Assembly: GCA_964483145.1 (NCBI GenBank)
Contig: CAZAAK010000001.1
Span: forward strand, 1 to 64,000
DNA: 64,000 bases
Source: Colimorpha sp964483145
Lineage (GTDB): Bacteria > Bacteroidota > Bacteroidia > Bacteroidales > P3
Direction of reading: 5' to 3'
Shown: one piece after another, positions 43,180-52,465 of the stretch
Numbering within the stretch: the first letter of the stretch is position 1
Layout: every line of letters starts with the position of its first letter
The notes under the pieces: model-generated
What the model saw: only the letters and a program-made list of their open reading frames with translations
Told to the model about the DNA's origin: nothing
Database searches by the model: none
Position numbers and translations under genes: made by a program

Positions 43180-44742
43180 ATGAAGATTTTAAAACGCTCA
43201 TTTCTTGTGCTGGCCAGTGTGCTGTTGTTTGCGGCCTGCAGCGGCAGCAAGCAGCAGTCCGAAACCACGGGTTGGAATCTGAACGATACCGAGTGGGGCG
43301 GTTTCGACCGCTCGTCCTATTCCGAGCAGATTACGGGTCCGGGCTTGGTATTTATTGAGGGCGGTTCCTTCCAGATGGGGCGCGTGGCGGACGAGTCGCG
43401 CTTTTCGTGGAACAACCTTGTGCACACCGTCACGGTGTCGTCGTTCTACATGGACGAGACCGAAGTGTCCAACATCTCCTACCGCGAGTTTGTTTACTGG
43501 ATGAACCGCGCCTACGGTGAGGAGTACCCCGAGCTAGTCAAGAATATCTATCCCGACACCACCGTGTGGCGTTCGCGCCTGTCGTGGGTGGAGAATTTTG
43601 TGGAGAACTATTTCCAGTGCGCCATGTTCAACGACTACCCTGTGGTGGGCGTGAGCTGGGAGCAGGCTTCGCAGTACTGCAAATGGCGTACCGACCGCGT
43701 GAACGAAAAGATTTTGGTGGATGCCGGCATCATCGAGTTGGCGCAAGGCGAGCTGACGGGTGCCGATGCCTTCCAGACGGACGTGTACCTAGCTGGCTTG
43801 TACAAGGGCGAGGGTGCTGGTGTGCCGGACCTCAACCCTGCTAGCGGTGGCGAGAGCCGCAATGTGCGCCGTTCCGACGGTATCCTCTTGCCCAACTACC
43901 GTCTGCCGACCGAGGCTGAGTGGGAGTTTGCTGCCCTGGGTATGATAGGCAACACCTACGACGAGCGTGTGGTGGAGCACAAGACCTACCCTTGGGCAGG
44001 GCAAAGCGTGCGTTCGGCCAACAAGAAATATTATGGCCAGTTCCTTGCCAACTTCAAGCGTTCGCGTGGCGATGCCATGGGCGTGGCAGGCAACTTGAAC
44101 GACGGTTGGGAGTACACTGCCCCAGTGCGGTGGTACTTCCCCAACGACTACGGCCTCTACCACATGGCAGGCAACGTAGCTGAGTGGTGCGGCGATGTCT
44201 ACCGTAAGGATGTCAACCCCATTGGAGGCGACGACCAGAACCCCTTCCGCGGCAATGTCTACCAGTATGTTGCCATGAGTGAAGACGGCGAGGAAGCTGC
44301 TGTGGACGAAGCCACTGGCAACCTGATTTACGAGAATGTGCCCGACGACATGAACCGCCGCAACTACCGCCAAGCCGACAACATCAACTATCTTGATGGC
44401 GACTGGAATTCGAGCATCTACGACTTTGAGAGCAAGGAGCCTACTTCGGCTTCGGGCTGGTTGCGCGAGAGCGACGAAGAAGAGGATGCCGACGAAGAGT
44501 ACACCCGCTCCAACGAGGAGCAGACCAACCAGATGTATCACCGCTCCGACAGCTTGGATCGCAAAAACATCACTTCGATGGTCAACAACCGCGTGCGTGT
44601 GGTCAAGGGCGGTAGCTGGCGCGACCGCGCCTATTGGATGCAGTGCGGCACCCGCCGTTACGAAGACCAGGATCGTAGCACCGCATGGATAGGTTTCCGC
44701 TGTGCGATGGACCGCATGGGTTCGCGCACCGGAGCTAAGTAG
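43180..44742 (+). CDS. GldJ/GldK (PorK)-family lipoprotein of type IX secretion
   Basis: A 520-residue lipoprotein (lipobox LFAAC, C20) with a formylglycine-generating-enzyme-like fold. TGPGLVFIEGGSFQMGR, FYMDETEVSNISYREFVYW, YPVVGVSWEQASQYCKWRTDRVNEKIL, YRLPTEAEWEFAA, HMAGNVAEWCGDVYR and VVKGGSWRDRAYW run in order. The opening TGWN...GGF and the long acidic insert (about 365-460) fit GldJ better than PorK. GldJ stabilises the GldK ring and is required for T9SS and gliding in Flavobacteriia. No porL, porM or porN follows, which also favours GldJ. PorK cannot be excluded. Confidence 0.88.
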   Translation: MKILKRSFLVLASVLLFAACSGSKQQSETTGWNLNDTEWGGFDRSSYSEQITGPGLVFIEGGSFQMGRVADESRFSWNNLVHTVTVSSFYMDETEVSNISYREFVYWMNRAYGEEYPELVKNIYPDTTVWRSRLSWVENFVENYFQCAMFNDYPVVGVSWEQASQYCKWRTDRVNEKILVDAGIIELAQGELTGADAFQTDVYLAGLYKGEGAGVPDLNPASGGESRNVRRSDGILLPNYRLPTEAEWEFAALGMIGNTYDERVVEHKTYPWAGQSVRSANKKYYGQFLANFKRSRGDAMGVAGNLNDGWEYTAPVRWYFPNDYGLYHMAGNVAEWCGDVYRKDVNPIGGDDQNPFRGNVYQYVAMSEDGEEAAVDEATGNLIYENVPDDMNRRNYRQADNINYLDGDWNSSIYDFESKEPTSASGWLRESDEEEDADEEYTRSNEEQTNQMYHRSDSLDRKNITSMVNNRVRVVKGGSWRDRAYWMQCGTRRYEDQDRSTAWIGFRCAMDRMGSRTGAK

Positions 44743-44946
44743 AAAACCCGTTTTTCCCCCTTTTTTTTCAGTTGAATTTTTTTGGTTAATGGTGTAAGGG
44801 CCTCTGCTTCGGTGGGGGCTCTTGCTTTTTGGTGCGAACTATTATTTACCCTATCCCTGCATCGGCTTGGGCGGCGCTGCTGCTGCGCGCGATGGGGCAA
44901 ATTGCGGCTGAGGCGGGGCAAAAGACAATGTTTGTAAAAATGTTCG

Positions 44947-44954
44947 TATATTTG
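44947..44954 (+). promoter_or_regulatory. -7 promoter box (TATATTTG) of the OstA-like gene
   Basis: Exact TAnnTTTG match; the ATG is 24 bases on. No -33 at normal spacing. Confidence 0.65.
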
Positions 44955-44977
44955 CAAGAACGAAAGTACAGGAAGCT

Positions 44978-46513
44978 ATGAGGGCAAGTGTCTTGAAATG
45001 TGTTCTTTTGCTCCTTTTGCTGACGCCTGCGGGGCTGGTGTGGGGGCAAAAACTGATAACCTACGAGGCTGGCATGGGCACGCGGGATGCCACCGACCCC
45101 GATGTGTGGATTCTTTATCGGCGCGTCAAGGCGATGCACGAGGGCATGGTGCTATATGCCGACTCGGCGCTACTGAACACCGTGCGCAACGATTTTATGG
45201 CTTTTGGCAACATCAAGATGGAGCTGACCGACACCACGACCATCTACGGCGACCAGCTTTACTACGATGGGGAGAGCCGCGTGGCGGAGATTTGGGACGA
45301 CACCGTGCGCATGGTTGACGGGGGCACCGTGCTTAAGTCCGACCACCTTACCTACGACCGTTTCTCGTCCATAGCCTTCTACGATACCTGGGGCATTGCC
45401 ACCGCCGGGACGCGGCGCCTAGAGAGCCGGCGGGGCTACTACAACTCCGACCTGAAGGTATTCGACATCTACGATTCGGTGGTCCTTACCGACACAGGCA
45501 TGTGCCTGCTCACCGACACGCTCACCTACGAGACAGAGCCGCAGATGGCCTATTTTTGGAGCCCTACGTGGGTGTATATGGATTCCACCCGCCTCTACAG
45601 CGAAAGGGGTACCTACAACACCGACTTGCGCAAGGCCCATTCTGTCAAGGCCTCGCAGGTGCACCGCGGCGGGCAACACCTCTACAGCGACACGCTCGAC
45701 TATCACGAGCCTACTGGGCTGGGTATGGCAGCGGGCCATGTGCTCCTGAAGGACACGGTGAACGATGTTGACGCCACGGGGCGCTACGCCGAAACGGGGC
45801 GTCGGAAGGGTCTTTCGCTTGTCATCGACAGTGCCTTGGTGCGCTTCTATGGTCGCAACGAGGGCGACAGCGCGGAGGCGGATACGCTCTACCTGCATGC
45901 CGACAGCATTTTTGTGGGCACCGATTCGGCAGGAGGGCTCGAGTGGGTGATGGCCTACCACCATGTGAAAGCGTTCCGCAGCCAGGCGCAGGCTATGTGC
46001 GACTCGGTCCACTACACCGCGGCGGACTCCACGGCAAGGCTTTTCCACGACCCAGTGCTATGGTACACCAATAGCCAGGCAACGGCCGACACCATTGTGG
46101 TGCGGCACGACACCTCTGGGGCGCGGCAGGCTTTTTTTAGCGGCAGTAGCTTTTTTGTTGAGCAGTTGGACGGGGAAAAGTTCAACCAGATTAAGGGCCG
46201 CAACACGGTGGTATATTTTGCCGGGGGCGAGCCCCGCTATGCCGATATCCTGGGCAATGCCGAGATGACCTACCACATTACCGACCAGGACGCCCACGGG
46301 GGCAAATGCCTTGTGGGGGTGAACTCCGGCAGGGGTTCGGGCATGCGGGTCTATTTTGTCGACCGGGCTCCCGACAGGGTGGTGACCCTAGGCAACCCCG
46401 ACATGCAGACCTACCCCTTGGAGCAGCTGCCGCCGGAGCGCAACCGTCTTGACGGCTTCCGTTGGCTCGACAACAGGCGACCCAAGAAGCCTATGGATGT
46501 CTTTGTATGGTGA
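44978..46513 (+). CDS. OstA/LptA-like periplasmic protein
   Basis: A 511-residue exported protein (signal peptide to VWGQ, about residue 24). It is a long run of short beta-strand repeats of the OstA_N type, such as GNIKMELTDTTTIYGDQLYYDGES, VRMVDGGTVLKSDHLTYD, GYYNSDLKVFDIYDSVVLTDTGMCLLTDTLTYE and VVYFAGGEPRYADILGNAEMTYH. These form the beta-jellyroll used by LptA and LptD to pass lipopolysaccharide across the periplasm. At over 500 residues it is a long bridge-like form common in Bacteroidota. Its stop codon overlaps the control element of grpE. Confidence 0.88.
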   Translation: MRASVLKCVLLLLLLTPAGLVWGQKLITYEAGMGTRDATDPDVWILYRRVKAMHEGMVLYADSALLNTVRNDFMAFGNIKMELTDTTTIYGDQLYYDGESRVAEIWDDTVRMVDGGTVLKSDHLTYDRFSSIAFYDTWGIATAGTRRLESRRGYYNSDLKVFDIYDSVVLTDTGMCLLTDTLTYETEPQMAYFWSPTWVYMDSTRLYSERGTYNTDLRKAHSVKASQVHRGGQHLYSDTLDYHEPTGLGMAAGHVLLKDTVNDVDATGRYAETGRRKGLSLVIDSALVRFYGRNEGDSAEADTLYLHADSIFVGTDSAGGLEWVMAYHHVKAFRSQAQAMCDSVHYTAADSTARLFHDPVLWYTNSQATADTIVVRHDTSGARQAFFSGSSFFVEQLDGEKFNQIKGRNTVVYFAGGEPRYADILGNAEMTYHITDQDAHGGKCLVGVNSGRGSGMRVYFVDRAPDRVVTLGNPDMQTYPLEQLPPERNRLDGFRWLDNRRPKKPMDVFVW

Positions 46514-46551
46514 CAAAATGGCATATTCCTGCCCTCTGGCACGGAAAGTGA
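46511..46551 (+). promoter_or_regulatory. grpE-dnaJ control region: TGnCA-N3-TGnCA element plus TGGCACGG
   Basis: TGACAAAATGGCA at 46511-46523 overlaps the stop of the OstA-like gene. TGGCACGG follows 13 bases later (46537-46544). The same two parts precede dnaK with a 24-base gap, 11 bases (one helical turn) longer. Here the -12 half of a sigma-54 site is poor (GTGA). Confidence 0.5.
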
Positions 46552-46589
46552 GGGCTTTGGCATTAATATGAATTTGTAAATTATATATC

Positions 46590-47252
46590 ATGTCCGAAGA
46601 AAATAAACAACAGCAGAAACAACAGCAAAACGAGCAACCGAACCAAGAGCCGAAGGCGCAGGCTGGCGAAGAGCCAAAGGCGCAGGCAGACGGGCAGCCG
46701 GAGGCAGAGCCCGACGGAGGGCAACAGCCCGCTGCCGAGCCCACCGAAACGCAGCACCAGAGCCGCAAGGAACGCCACCGCAATCGCGAGCAACACGAGG
46801 CACAAGAGCGTCGAAAAGTGGAAGAGTTGGGCCAAAAGTTGATAGAGGCCAACGACAAATATGTGCGCATCTATTCGGAGTATGAGAACTACCGCAAACG
46901 CACCAATATGGAGAAGGCCGACCTGCTCCTTAATGGTGCTAAGGAGACCATCAAGGCCATCCTGCCGGTGGTGGACGACTTTGAGCGGGCGCTGGAGCAC
47001 ATTGCCGACGACGATGCTTCGAAAGAGGGTGTGCAGCTGATTTACAACAAGATGATGAAGATTCTCGAACAAAAGGGGCTCAAGGCGATGGAGGCCAAGG
47101 GCCAGAAGTTCGACGAGAGCCTGCACGAGGCGGTCACCCAGTTCCCCGCTGCCGACGAGAGCCAGAAGGGCACTGTGGCGGAGGTGGTGGAGAAGGGCTA
47201 TTACCTCAACGACAAGGTGCTGCGCTACGCCAAGGTGGTGGTGGCTGTTTAG
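46590..47252 (+). CDS. grpE: Nucleotide exchange factor GrpE
   Basis: A 220-residue GrpE. The first 75 residues are very rich in Gln, Glu, Pro and Ala, a disordered tail longer than usual. The helical dimer stalk follows (RRKVEELGQKLIEANDKYVRIYSEYENYRKR), then the beta-wing domain (GVQLIYNKMMKILEQKGLKAM, FDESLHEAVTQFPA, VVEKGYYLNDKVLRYAKVVVA). It releases ADP from DnaK. dnaJ follows 36 bases later; dnaK is not in this operon but shares a control element. Confidence 0.98.
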   Translation: MSEENKQQQKQQQNEQPNQEPKAQAGEEPKAQADGQPEAEPDGGQQPAAEPTETQHQSRKERHRNREQHEAQERRKVEELGQKLIEANDKYVRIYSEYENYRKRTNMEKADLLLNGAKETIKAILPVVDDFERALEHIADDDASKEGVQLIYNKMMKILEQKGLKAMEAKGQKFDESLHEAVTQFPAADESQKGTVAEVVEKGYYLNDKVLRYAKVVVAV

Positions 47253-47288
47253 TTTTTTCTGATTTTTTTTTGAAAGAGAGAGTGTTAT

Positions 47289-48458
47289 ATGGCTAAGAGA
47301 GATTATTACGAAGTATTGGGCGTGGGGCGCAATGCCACTGCCGATGAGTTGAAGAAGGCCTACCGCAAGCTTGCCTTGCAGTATCACCCCGACCGTAACC
47401 CTGGTGACAAGGAAGCCGAGGAGAAGTTCAAGGAGGCGGCGGAGGCGTATGACGTGCTGAGTAACCCAGAGAAAAAAGCCAAGTACGACAAATTTGGTCA
47501 CGCCGCTTTTGAGGGCGGTGCTGGTGGCTACGGCGGCGGCATGGATATGAACGACATATTCTCCCATTTTGGTGACATCTTTGGAGATATCTTTGGCGGC
47601 GGCGGTAGTAGCTTTAGCGGCTTTAGCGGCTTTGGCGGTAGCTCTGCGGGGCGCCGTGCCCGCACAGTCGCGCACGGGAGCAACCTGCGCATCAAGGTAA
47701 AGCTGACCCTTGAGGAGATAGACAAGGGTTGCGAGAAGCGCATCAAGGTGGGCAAATATGTGCCTTGCAAGAGTTGTGGTGGCACGGGTGCCCGCAACAA
47801 CAGCTACGATACCTGCCCCCATTGCCACGGAGCGGGGGTGGTGACCGAGGTGCGCCGCACCATCCTGGGCCAGATGCAGACTCAGAGCGTCTGCCCCCAC
47901 TGCGGTGGACAGGGCCGTGTGATAAAGGACAAGTGCCACGACTGCGGCGGCGAGGGCATTGTGCGTTCCGATGAGATTATCACCATCAACATCCCGGCGG
48001 GGGTTGCCGATGGCATGCAGCTGTCGATGGCAGGCCAGGGCAATGCAGCCCCGCACGGGGGCGTGCCGGGCGACTTGATTGTGCTAGTGGAGGAACTCCC
48101 GCACGACACCTTCGAGCGCCAGGAGTCGAACCTGTACTACAATGCTTTCATCACTTATGCCCAAGCCGCTTTGGGTGCGAGCATCGAAATACCCACCCTC
48201 TCGGGCAAGGTGAAGGTGAAGATAGAGGCTGGCACGCCCTCGGGCAAGGTGCTGCGCCTTCGCGGCAAAGGCTTGCCGGAAATGAACGGCTACGGCCGAG
48301 GCGATTTGCTGGTGAGCGTGAACGTGTGGGTGCCCAAGAGCCTCACCCATGAGGAGAAGGAGCTTATTGCCAAGCTCGACCGTTGCCCCAACCTGCAGCC
48401 CAATCCCAGCCGGCAGGAGCGCGGATTCTTTGACAAGATGAAGGATCTGTTCAATTAG
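47289..48458 (+). CDS. dnaJ: Chaperone DnaJ (Hsp40)
   Basis: A 389-residue type I DnaJ. The J-domain has HPD at 33-35. A Gly/Phe-rich linker follows (GGAGGYGGGMDMNDIFSHFG). Four zinc motifs CKSCGGTG, CPHCHGAG, CPHCGGQG and CHDCGGEG hold two zincs. The C-terminal substrate domains end near 370. It brings unfolded proteins to DnaK and triggers ATP hydrolysis. Co-transcribed with grpE. Confidence 0.99.
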   Translation: MAKRDYYEVLGVGRNATADELKKAYRKLALQYHPDRNPGDKEAEEKFKEAAEAYDVLSNPEKKAKYDKFGHAAFEGGAGGYGGGMDMNDIFSHFGDIFGDIFGGGGSSFSGFSGFGGSSAGRRARTVAHGSNLRIKVKLTLEEIDKGCEKRIKVGKYVPCKSCGGTGARNNSYDTCPHCHGAGVVTEVRRTILGQMQTQSVCPHCGGQGRVIKDKCHDCGGEGIVRSDEIITINIPAGVADGMQLSMAGQGNAAPHGGVPGDLIVLVEELPHDTFERQESNLYYNAFITYAQAALGASIEIPTLSGKVKVKIEAGTPSGKVLRLRGKGLPEMNGYGRGDLLVSVNVWVPKSLTHEEKELIAKLDRCPNLQPNPSRQERGFFDKMKDLFN

Positions 48459-48490
48459 GCCGTGGCGCCACCAACTGCTTGCCGGAAACG

Positions 48491-49774
48491 ATGTGCCCTC
48501 CTCCAGAGACATTCCTGCAGTATATCTGGCAGCACCAGCTGCTGGAGGGCGAGATGCGCACCGTGGAGGGGCAGCGGGTTGTGGTGGAGCGGGCTGGTGT
48601 GCCCAACGATGATGCCGGACCCGATTTCTTTGACGCGCGAGTGCGGGTGGGGGAGACGCTTTGGGCAGGCAATGTGGAGGTGCATGTGAGGGCTTCGGAT
48701 TGGAACCTGCACCACCACAGCACCGACCGCGCTTACGACAACGTGGTGCTGCATGTGGTCTACGACTGCGACAGCGCCGTTACGCTTCAGGGATGCCACA
48801 ACCTGCCCACGCTGTGCATTGCTGGCCATATTCCGCAGGCGGTGTGGGACAACTACGAGGCGCTGATGAATCCGCCGCGCCCATTGGCGGCCCCATGCCA
48901 AGAGTATCTTGCGCGGCTTTCGCCAGAGGCGATATCCCAGGCCTTGGAGCAGATGCTAGAGGAGCGCCTAGAGAAAAAATGCAGCCAGGTGCGCCAGCTT
49001 TTGGTCGAGAGCCACGGTGGGTGGGAGCAGTGCTGTTATTGGCTTTTGGCGCACTATTTTGGGGGCAGGGCCAATGGGTTGCCTTTTGAGCTTATGGCCC
49101 GAGCCACCGACCTCAACCTCTTGGCCCGCTGGTGCGACCGGCCCGAGCGCATCGAGGCCATCCTGATGGGGCAGGCAGGACTGCTAGAGGGCGATTTTGT
49201 CGACGAGTATCCGCGGCGCCTGCAGGCCGACTACCGCGCCCTGCGCCCTGCGGCACGGCTTAACCCCATTGGGGGGCATCTGTGGAAGTTCTTCCGCTTG
49301 CGCCCTTATGGTTTCCCCTCTATCCGCATCAGTCAGTTCGGCCGATTGCTGTGCGCGTCGCGCAATCTTTTCGGCCGGCTTTTGGAGACGCCTTCAACAG
49401 CCGCACTTGAGCAGCTTTTTGATGTAACGGCAGCCGACTACTGGACGGACCACTACCAGTTCGACCAACCTTCGCCGGGCAAGCTCAAGCGGCTTTCCTC
49501 GGACTTTGCGCAGCTGCTTATCATCAACGCCTGGGTGCCGCTACTTTTTGAATACGGGGCCCAGCACGGCATGCCGCAATACAGCGACCGGGCTGTTGAC
49601 ATCCTGCAGGAGCTCCGGCCCGAATCCAACCGAATCATGCGCCAATGGGCCGAGGCTGGCATTCGCCCCGTCAGCGCTGCCCAAAGTCAGGCGTTGTTGC
49701 AGTTGCGCACAGGCTATTGCCAAAGACACGACTGCCTGCATTGTCCCATTGGCAATAAAATTATTACGTTATGA
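48491..49774 (+). CDS. DUF2851 family protein
   Basis: A 427-residue cytoplasmic protein typical of Bacteroidota. The conserved start PPETFLQYIWQHQLLEG and GVPNDDAGPDFFDARVRVGETLWAGNVEVHVRASDW are diagnostic. The C-terminus carries CQRHDCLHCPIG, a possible metal site. Function is unknown. Downstream, murF-alr starts inside its stop codon (ATGA overlap at 49771-49774), so the two are translationally coupled. ATG 48491 is chosen over a TTG at 48479. Confidence 0.92.
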   Translation: MCPPPETFLQYIWQHQLLEGEMRTVEGQRVVVERAGVPNDDAGPDFFDARVRVGETLWAGNVEVHVRASDWNLHHHSTDRAYDNVVLHVVYDCDSAVTLQGCHNLPTLCIAGHIPQAVWDNYEALMNPPRPLAAPCQEYLARLSPEAISQALEQMLEERLEKKCSQVRQLLVESHGGWEQCCYWLLAHYFGGRANGLPFELMARATDLNLLARWCDRPERIEAILMGQAGLLEGDFVDEYPRRLQADYRALRPAARLNPIGGHLWKFFRLRPYGFPSIRISQFGRLLCASRNLFGRLLETPSTAALEQLFDVTAADYWTDHYQFDQPSPGKLKRLSSDFAQLLIINAWVPLLFEYGAQHGMPQYSDRAVDILQELRPESNRIMRQWAEAGIRPVSAAQSQALLQLRTGYCQRHDCLHCPIGNKIITL

Positions 49775-52272
49775 AACCCAATGAAATAACCACTGTTCTA
49801 AAAGGCTCTTCGGCACAAATTTGCGACCCCCTAAGCGAGGTGGAGCAACTGCTGACCGATAGCCGCCACACGGGCGACTTGGTGCAGAGCCTTTTCTTTG
49901 CCATCCCCACCAAGCGCAATACGGGTTGCCGCTATGTGCTGGAGCTCTACCGGCGTGGAGTGCGCAATTTTGTGGTTCCTGCCGAGGGAGTGCCCGAGGA
50001 GTGCCTGCAACAGTTCCAGCTGTGCACTACTGCCAATTTCTGGCGAGTGAAGGATGTGGTGCTTGCCTTGCAGCAGGTGGCGTCGGTGCGCCGTCATCGG
50101 CTGGACATTCCGGTGGTGGGCATCACCGGCTCCAATGGTAAGACCATTGTCAAGGAATGGATAGTGCAGATGTATGGGGAGAGCCGCCGAATAGTTGCCT
50201 CGCCCCGTAGTTACAACTCGCAGATAGGCGTGCCCCTTTCCGTATGGCGAATGGCCCCAGGGCATGAACTGGCTGTTTTTGAGGCGGGCATCTCCAGAGT
50301 GGGGGAGATGGAGCGGCTGCGCGAGGTCATCGACCCCACTATCGGCATCTTTACCAACATAGGCCAGGCGCACGACGAGAATTTCCTCACCCGCTCGCAA
50401 AAGATTGCCGAAAAGTTGCAACTTTTCGTACATTGCAAAGTGTTGATATACTGCGCGGACCATAAAGATATCCATTCGGCGGTGGCCTCGCAGGAGGCTT
50501 TCCGGCACATCCGCCGCTTTACATGGGGGTTGGGGGCGGAGAACGACTTGCAGCTGACGGGCACCGAGGTGCGAGGCGGCGGCACCGTGCTGAAAGTCCG
50601 ATACCAACAGCAGCAGCACGAGTTTGCCATCCCCTTTGCCGACCGGGCTTCGGCCGAAAACGCCATGCACAGCATAGCCCTTGGGTTGTATTTGGGCTAT
50701 GGGGCGGAGTATATAGCCGCCCGGTGCGCCAGCCTGACCCCCGTGGCGATGCGTTTGGAGATGAAGGAAGCCCTTAACGACAGCCTGCTGGTCAACGACA
50801 GCTACAGCCTCGACCTCAACTCGCTCACCATAGCCCTGGATTATGTGCAAAACGAGCACCAGCACAAAGGCAAAACGCTTATCATGAGCGATATGCTGCA
50901 GACTGGCATTTCCGATGCCGACCTCTACGGACAGGTGGCAGAGCTGGTTCTGCAGCATGGCATCACCCGTTTTGTGGGCATCGGCAGTGCCCTGCAACGC
51001 CATGCGGCCTTGTTTTCGGCTGTGGATGCGCGGTTCTACCCAAGTACGGAGGAGTTTGTCCGCCAGTTCGACTCGGGCGACTTCTGCCACCAGACCATCC
51101 TGCTGAAGGGGGCGCGGGTGTTTCATTTCGAGGAGATTGCGCGGCTGTTGCAGCGCCGTAGCCACCAGACGGTGATGGAGGTCAACCTAAGCAACTTGGT
51201 CTCCAACCTCAACTACTACCGTTCGCTTATCCGACCTACCACCAAGCTGATGGCCATGGTGAAGGCTTCGGGTTACGGCACCGGCAAGGTGGAGGTGGCT
51301 GGGGCGCTGCAGTTCAACCAGGTCGACTACCTGACGGTGGCCTATTCCGATGAGGGGGTGGACCTTCGCCGCAACGGCATCACCTTGCCGATAATGGTCA
51401 TGAACCCCGAAGAGGAGAGTTTTGGTGATATCATCCGCTACCGGTTGGAGCCCGACATCTACTCGTTTCGCATACTGGAGGCATTCTCCGAAGCGGTGCG
51501 TCTGATAGGCGAAGAGGGGCAGAGGGTGCCGGTGCATGTGGAGTTTGACACCGGCATGCACCGCCTAGGCTTTTCGGACAGCGATATTCCGGCATTGGCT
51601 GAGCGCCTTGGGGGGTCGGAGAGCACGTTGCAGGTGCGTTCGATTTTCTCCCATTTTGCCTGTGCCGATGACCCTGCCGAGGACGACTTTACCCGCCGGC
51701 AGATAGCGCGCTTCGACTCGTGGAGTGCCGCGCTCAAGTCGGCTTTGGGCGAAGGGACTGTACTGCGGCATCTGCTCAACTCCTCTGGCATAGCCCGCTT
51801 CCCCGAAGCCCAGTTCGACATGGTGCGGCTTGGCATTGGCCTCTATGGCATAGCGCCCGAGCCCGAGGTGCAACGTCACTTGCGACCTGTCAGCCGGCTG
51901 AAGACAAGGATTTCGCAGATTAAGGAAATTGCCGAAGGCGATACGGTGGGCTACAACCGCCGTTGGACAGCGCAGCGTCCCTCGCGCATAGCCATCATTT
52001 CGATAGGCTATGCCGATGGGCTCAACCGACACCTAGGTTATGGCAACGGGCGTGTGGTGGTAGGAGGCCAGCAGGTGCCCATCATAGGCAGCATCTGCAT
52101 GGATATGTGTTTCTTGGACGTTACGGGGGTGCCTTGTGCCGAGGGGGACGAGGTTGTTATTTTTGGCGACTCCGACCTACTTCAGCAGATTTCGCGGGCG
52201 GCAGGTACCATACCTTACGAGATTCTTACTTCCGTTTCGCCCCGTGTGAAACGCGTCTACTATCAGGAGTAG
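49771..52272 (+). CDS. Bifunctional MurF-like ligase / alanine racemase
   Basis: An 833-residue fusion typical of Bacteroidota. Residues 1-460 are MurF-like: LTDSRHTGDLVQSLFFAIPTKR, ATP motif GITGSNGKTIVKEW, NDSYSLDLNSL. Residues 468-833 are alanine racemase: the PLP lysine is K498 in MVKASGYGTG and the second catalytic Tyr is Y728 in VGYNRRW, with the fold IV sequence RSIFSHFACADD, RLGIGLYGI and CMDMCFLDVT. The racemase makes D-Ala for the wall. Whether the MurF half is catalytic is unclear, as murF also exists at 8.1 kb. It overlaps the DUF2851 gene by four bases. Confidence 0.96.
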   Translation: MKPNEITTVLKGSSAQICDPLSEVEQLLTDSRHTGDLVQSLFFAIPTKRNTGCRYVLELYRRGVRNFVVPAEGVPEECLQQFQLCTTANFWRVKDVVLALQQVASVRRHRLDIPVVGITGSNGKTIVKEWIVQMYGESRRIVASPRSYNSQIGVPLSVWRMAPGHELAVFEAGISRVGEMERLREVIDPTIGIFTNIGQAHDENFLTRSQKIAEKLQLFVHCKVLIYCADHKDIHSAVASQEAFRHIRRFTWGLGAENDLQLTGTEVRGGGTVLKVRYQQQQHEFAIPFADRASAENAMHSIALGLYLGYGAEYIAARCASLTPVAMRLEMKEALNDSLLVNDSYSLDLNSLTIALDYVQNEHQHKGKTLIMSDMLQTGISDADLYGQVAELVLQHGITRFVGIGSALQRHAALFSAVDARFYPSTEEFVRQFDSGDFCHQTILLKGARVFHFEEIARLLQRRSHQTVMEVNLSNLVSNLNYYRSLIRPTTKLMAMVKASGYGTGKVEVAGALQFNQVDYLTVAYSDEGVDLRRNGITLPIMVMNPEEESFGDIIRYRLEPDIYSFRILEAFSEAVRLIGEEGQRVPVHVEFDTGMHRLGFSDSDIPALAERLGGSESTLQVRSIFSHFACADDPAEDDFTRRQIARFDSWSAALKSALGEGTVLRHLLNSSGIARFPEAQFDMVRLGIGLYGIAPEPEVQRHLRPVSRLKTRISQIKEIAEGDTVGYNRRWTAQRPSRIAIISIGYADGLNRHLGYGNGRVVVGGQQVPIIGSICMDMCFLDVTGVPCAEGDEVVIFGDSDLLQQISRAAGTIPYEILTSVSPRVKRVYYQE

Positions 52273-52399
52273 CCCAGATTTGCGATACCGTGAGGTTGCC
52301 CCCATGCTTGGCACTTACTACATTTGTTACGTGAACTTAAGGTCGGACAAGAGTTCCTTACAGAATAGTATAAAGTATGCGTGGATTGGAAAAAAAGTG

Positions 52400-52407
52400 T
52401 ATCTTTG
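52400..52407 (+). promoter_or_regulatory. -7 promoter box (TATCTTTG)
   Basis: Exact TAnnTTTG match, about 60 bases before the barrel-protein start. Confidence 0.65.
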
Positions 52408-52465
52408 CAACTTGGAACTGCCGAGTGACTAGGTCGGGTAAAAGAGTTAAACTCACTTAGTTGTG

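Noticed and set aside
43180..44742. Plain call of a formylglycine-generating enzyme
   Set aside because: Lipoprotein signal, long acidic insert and porP neighbour indicate the GldJ/GldK branch, not an enzyme.
46581..48056. 491-codon frame opposite grpE and dnaJ
   Set aside because: It spans two well-conserved genes on the other strand and its product is low-complexity; a shadow.
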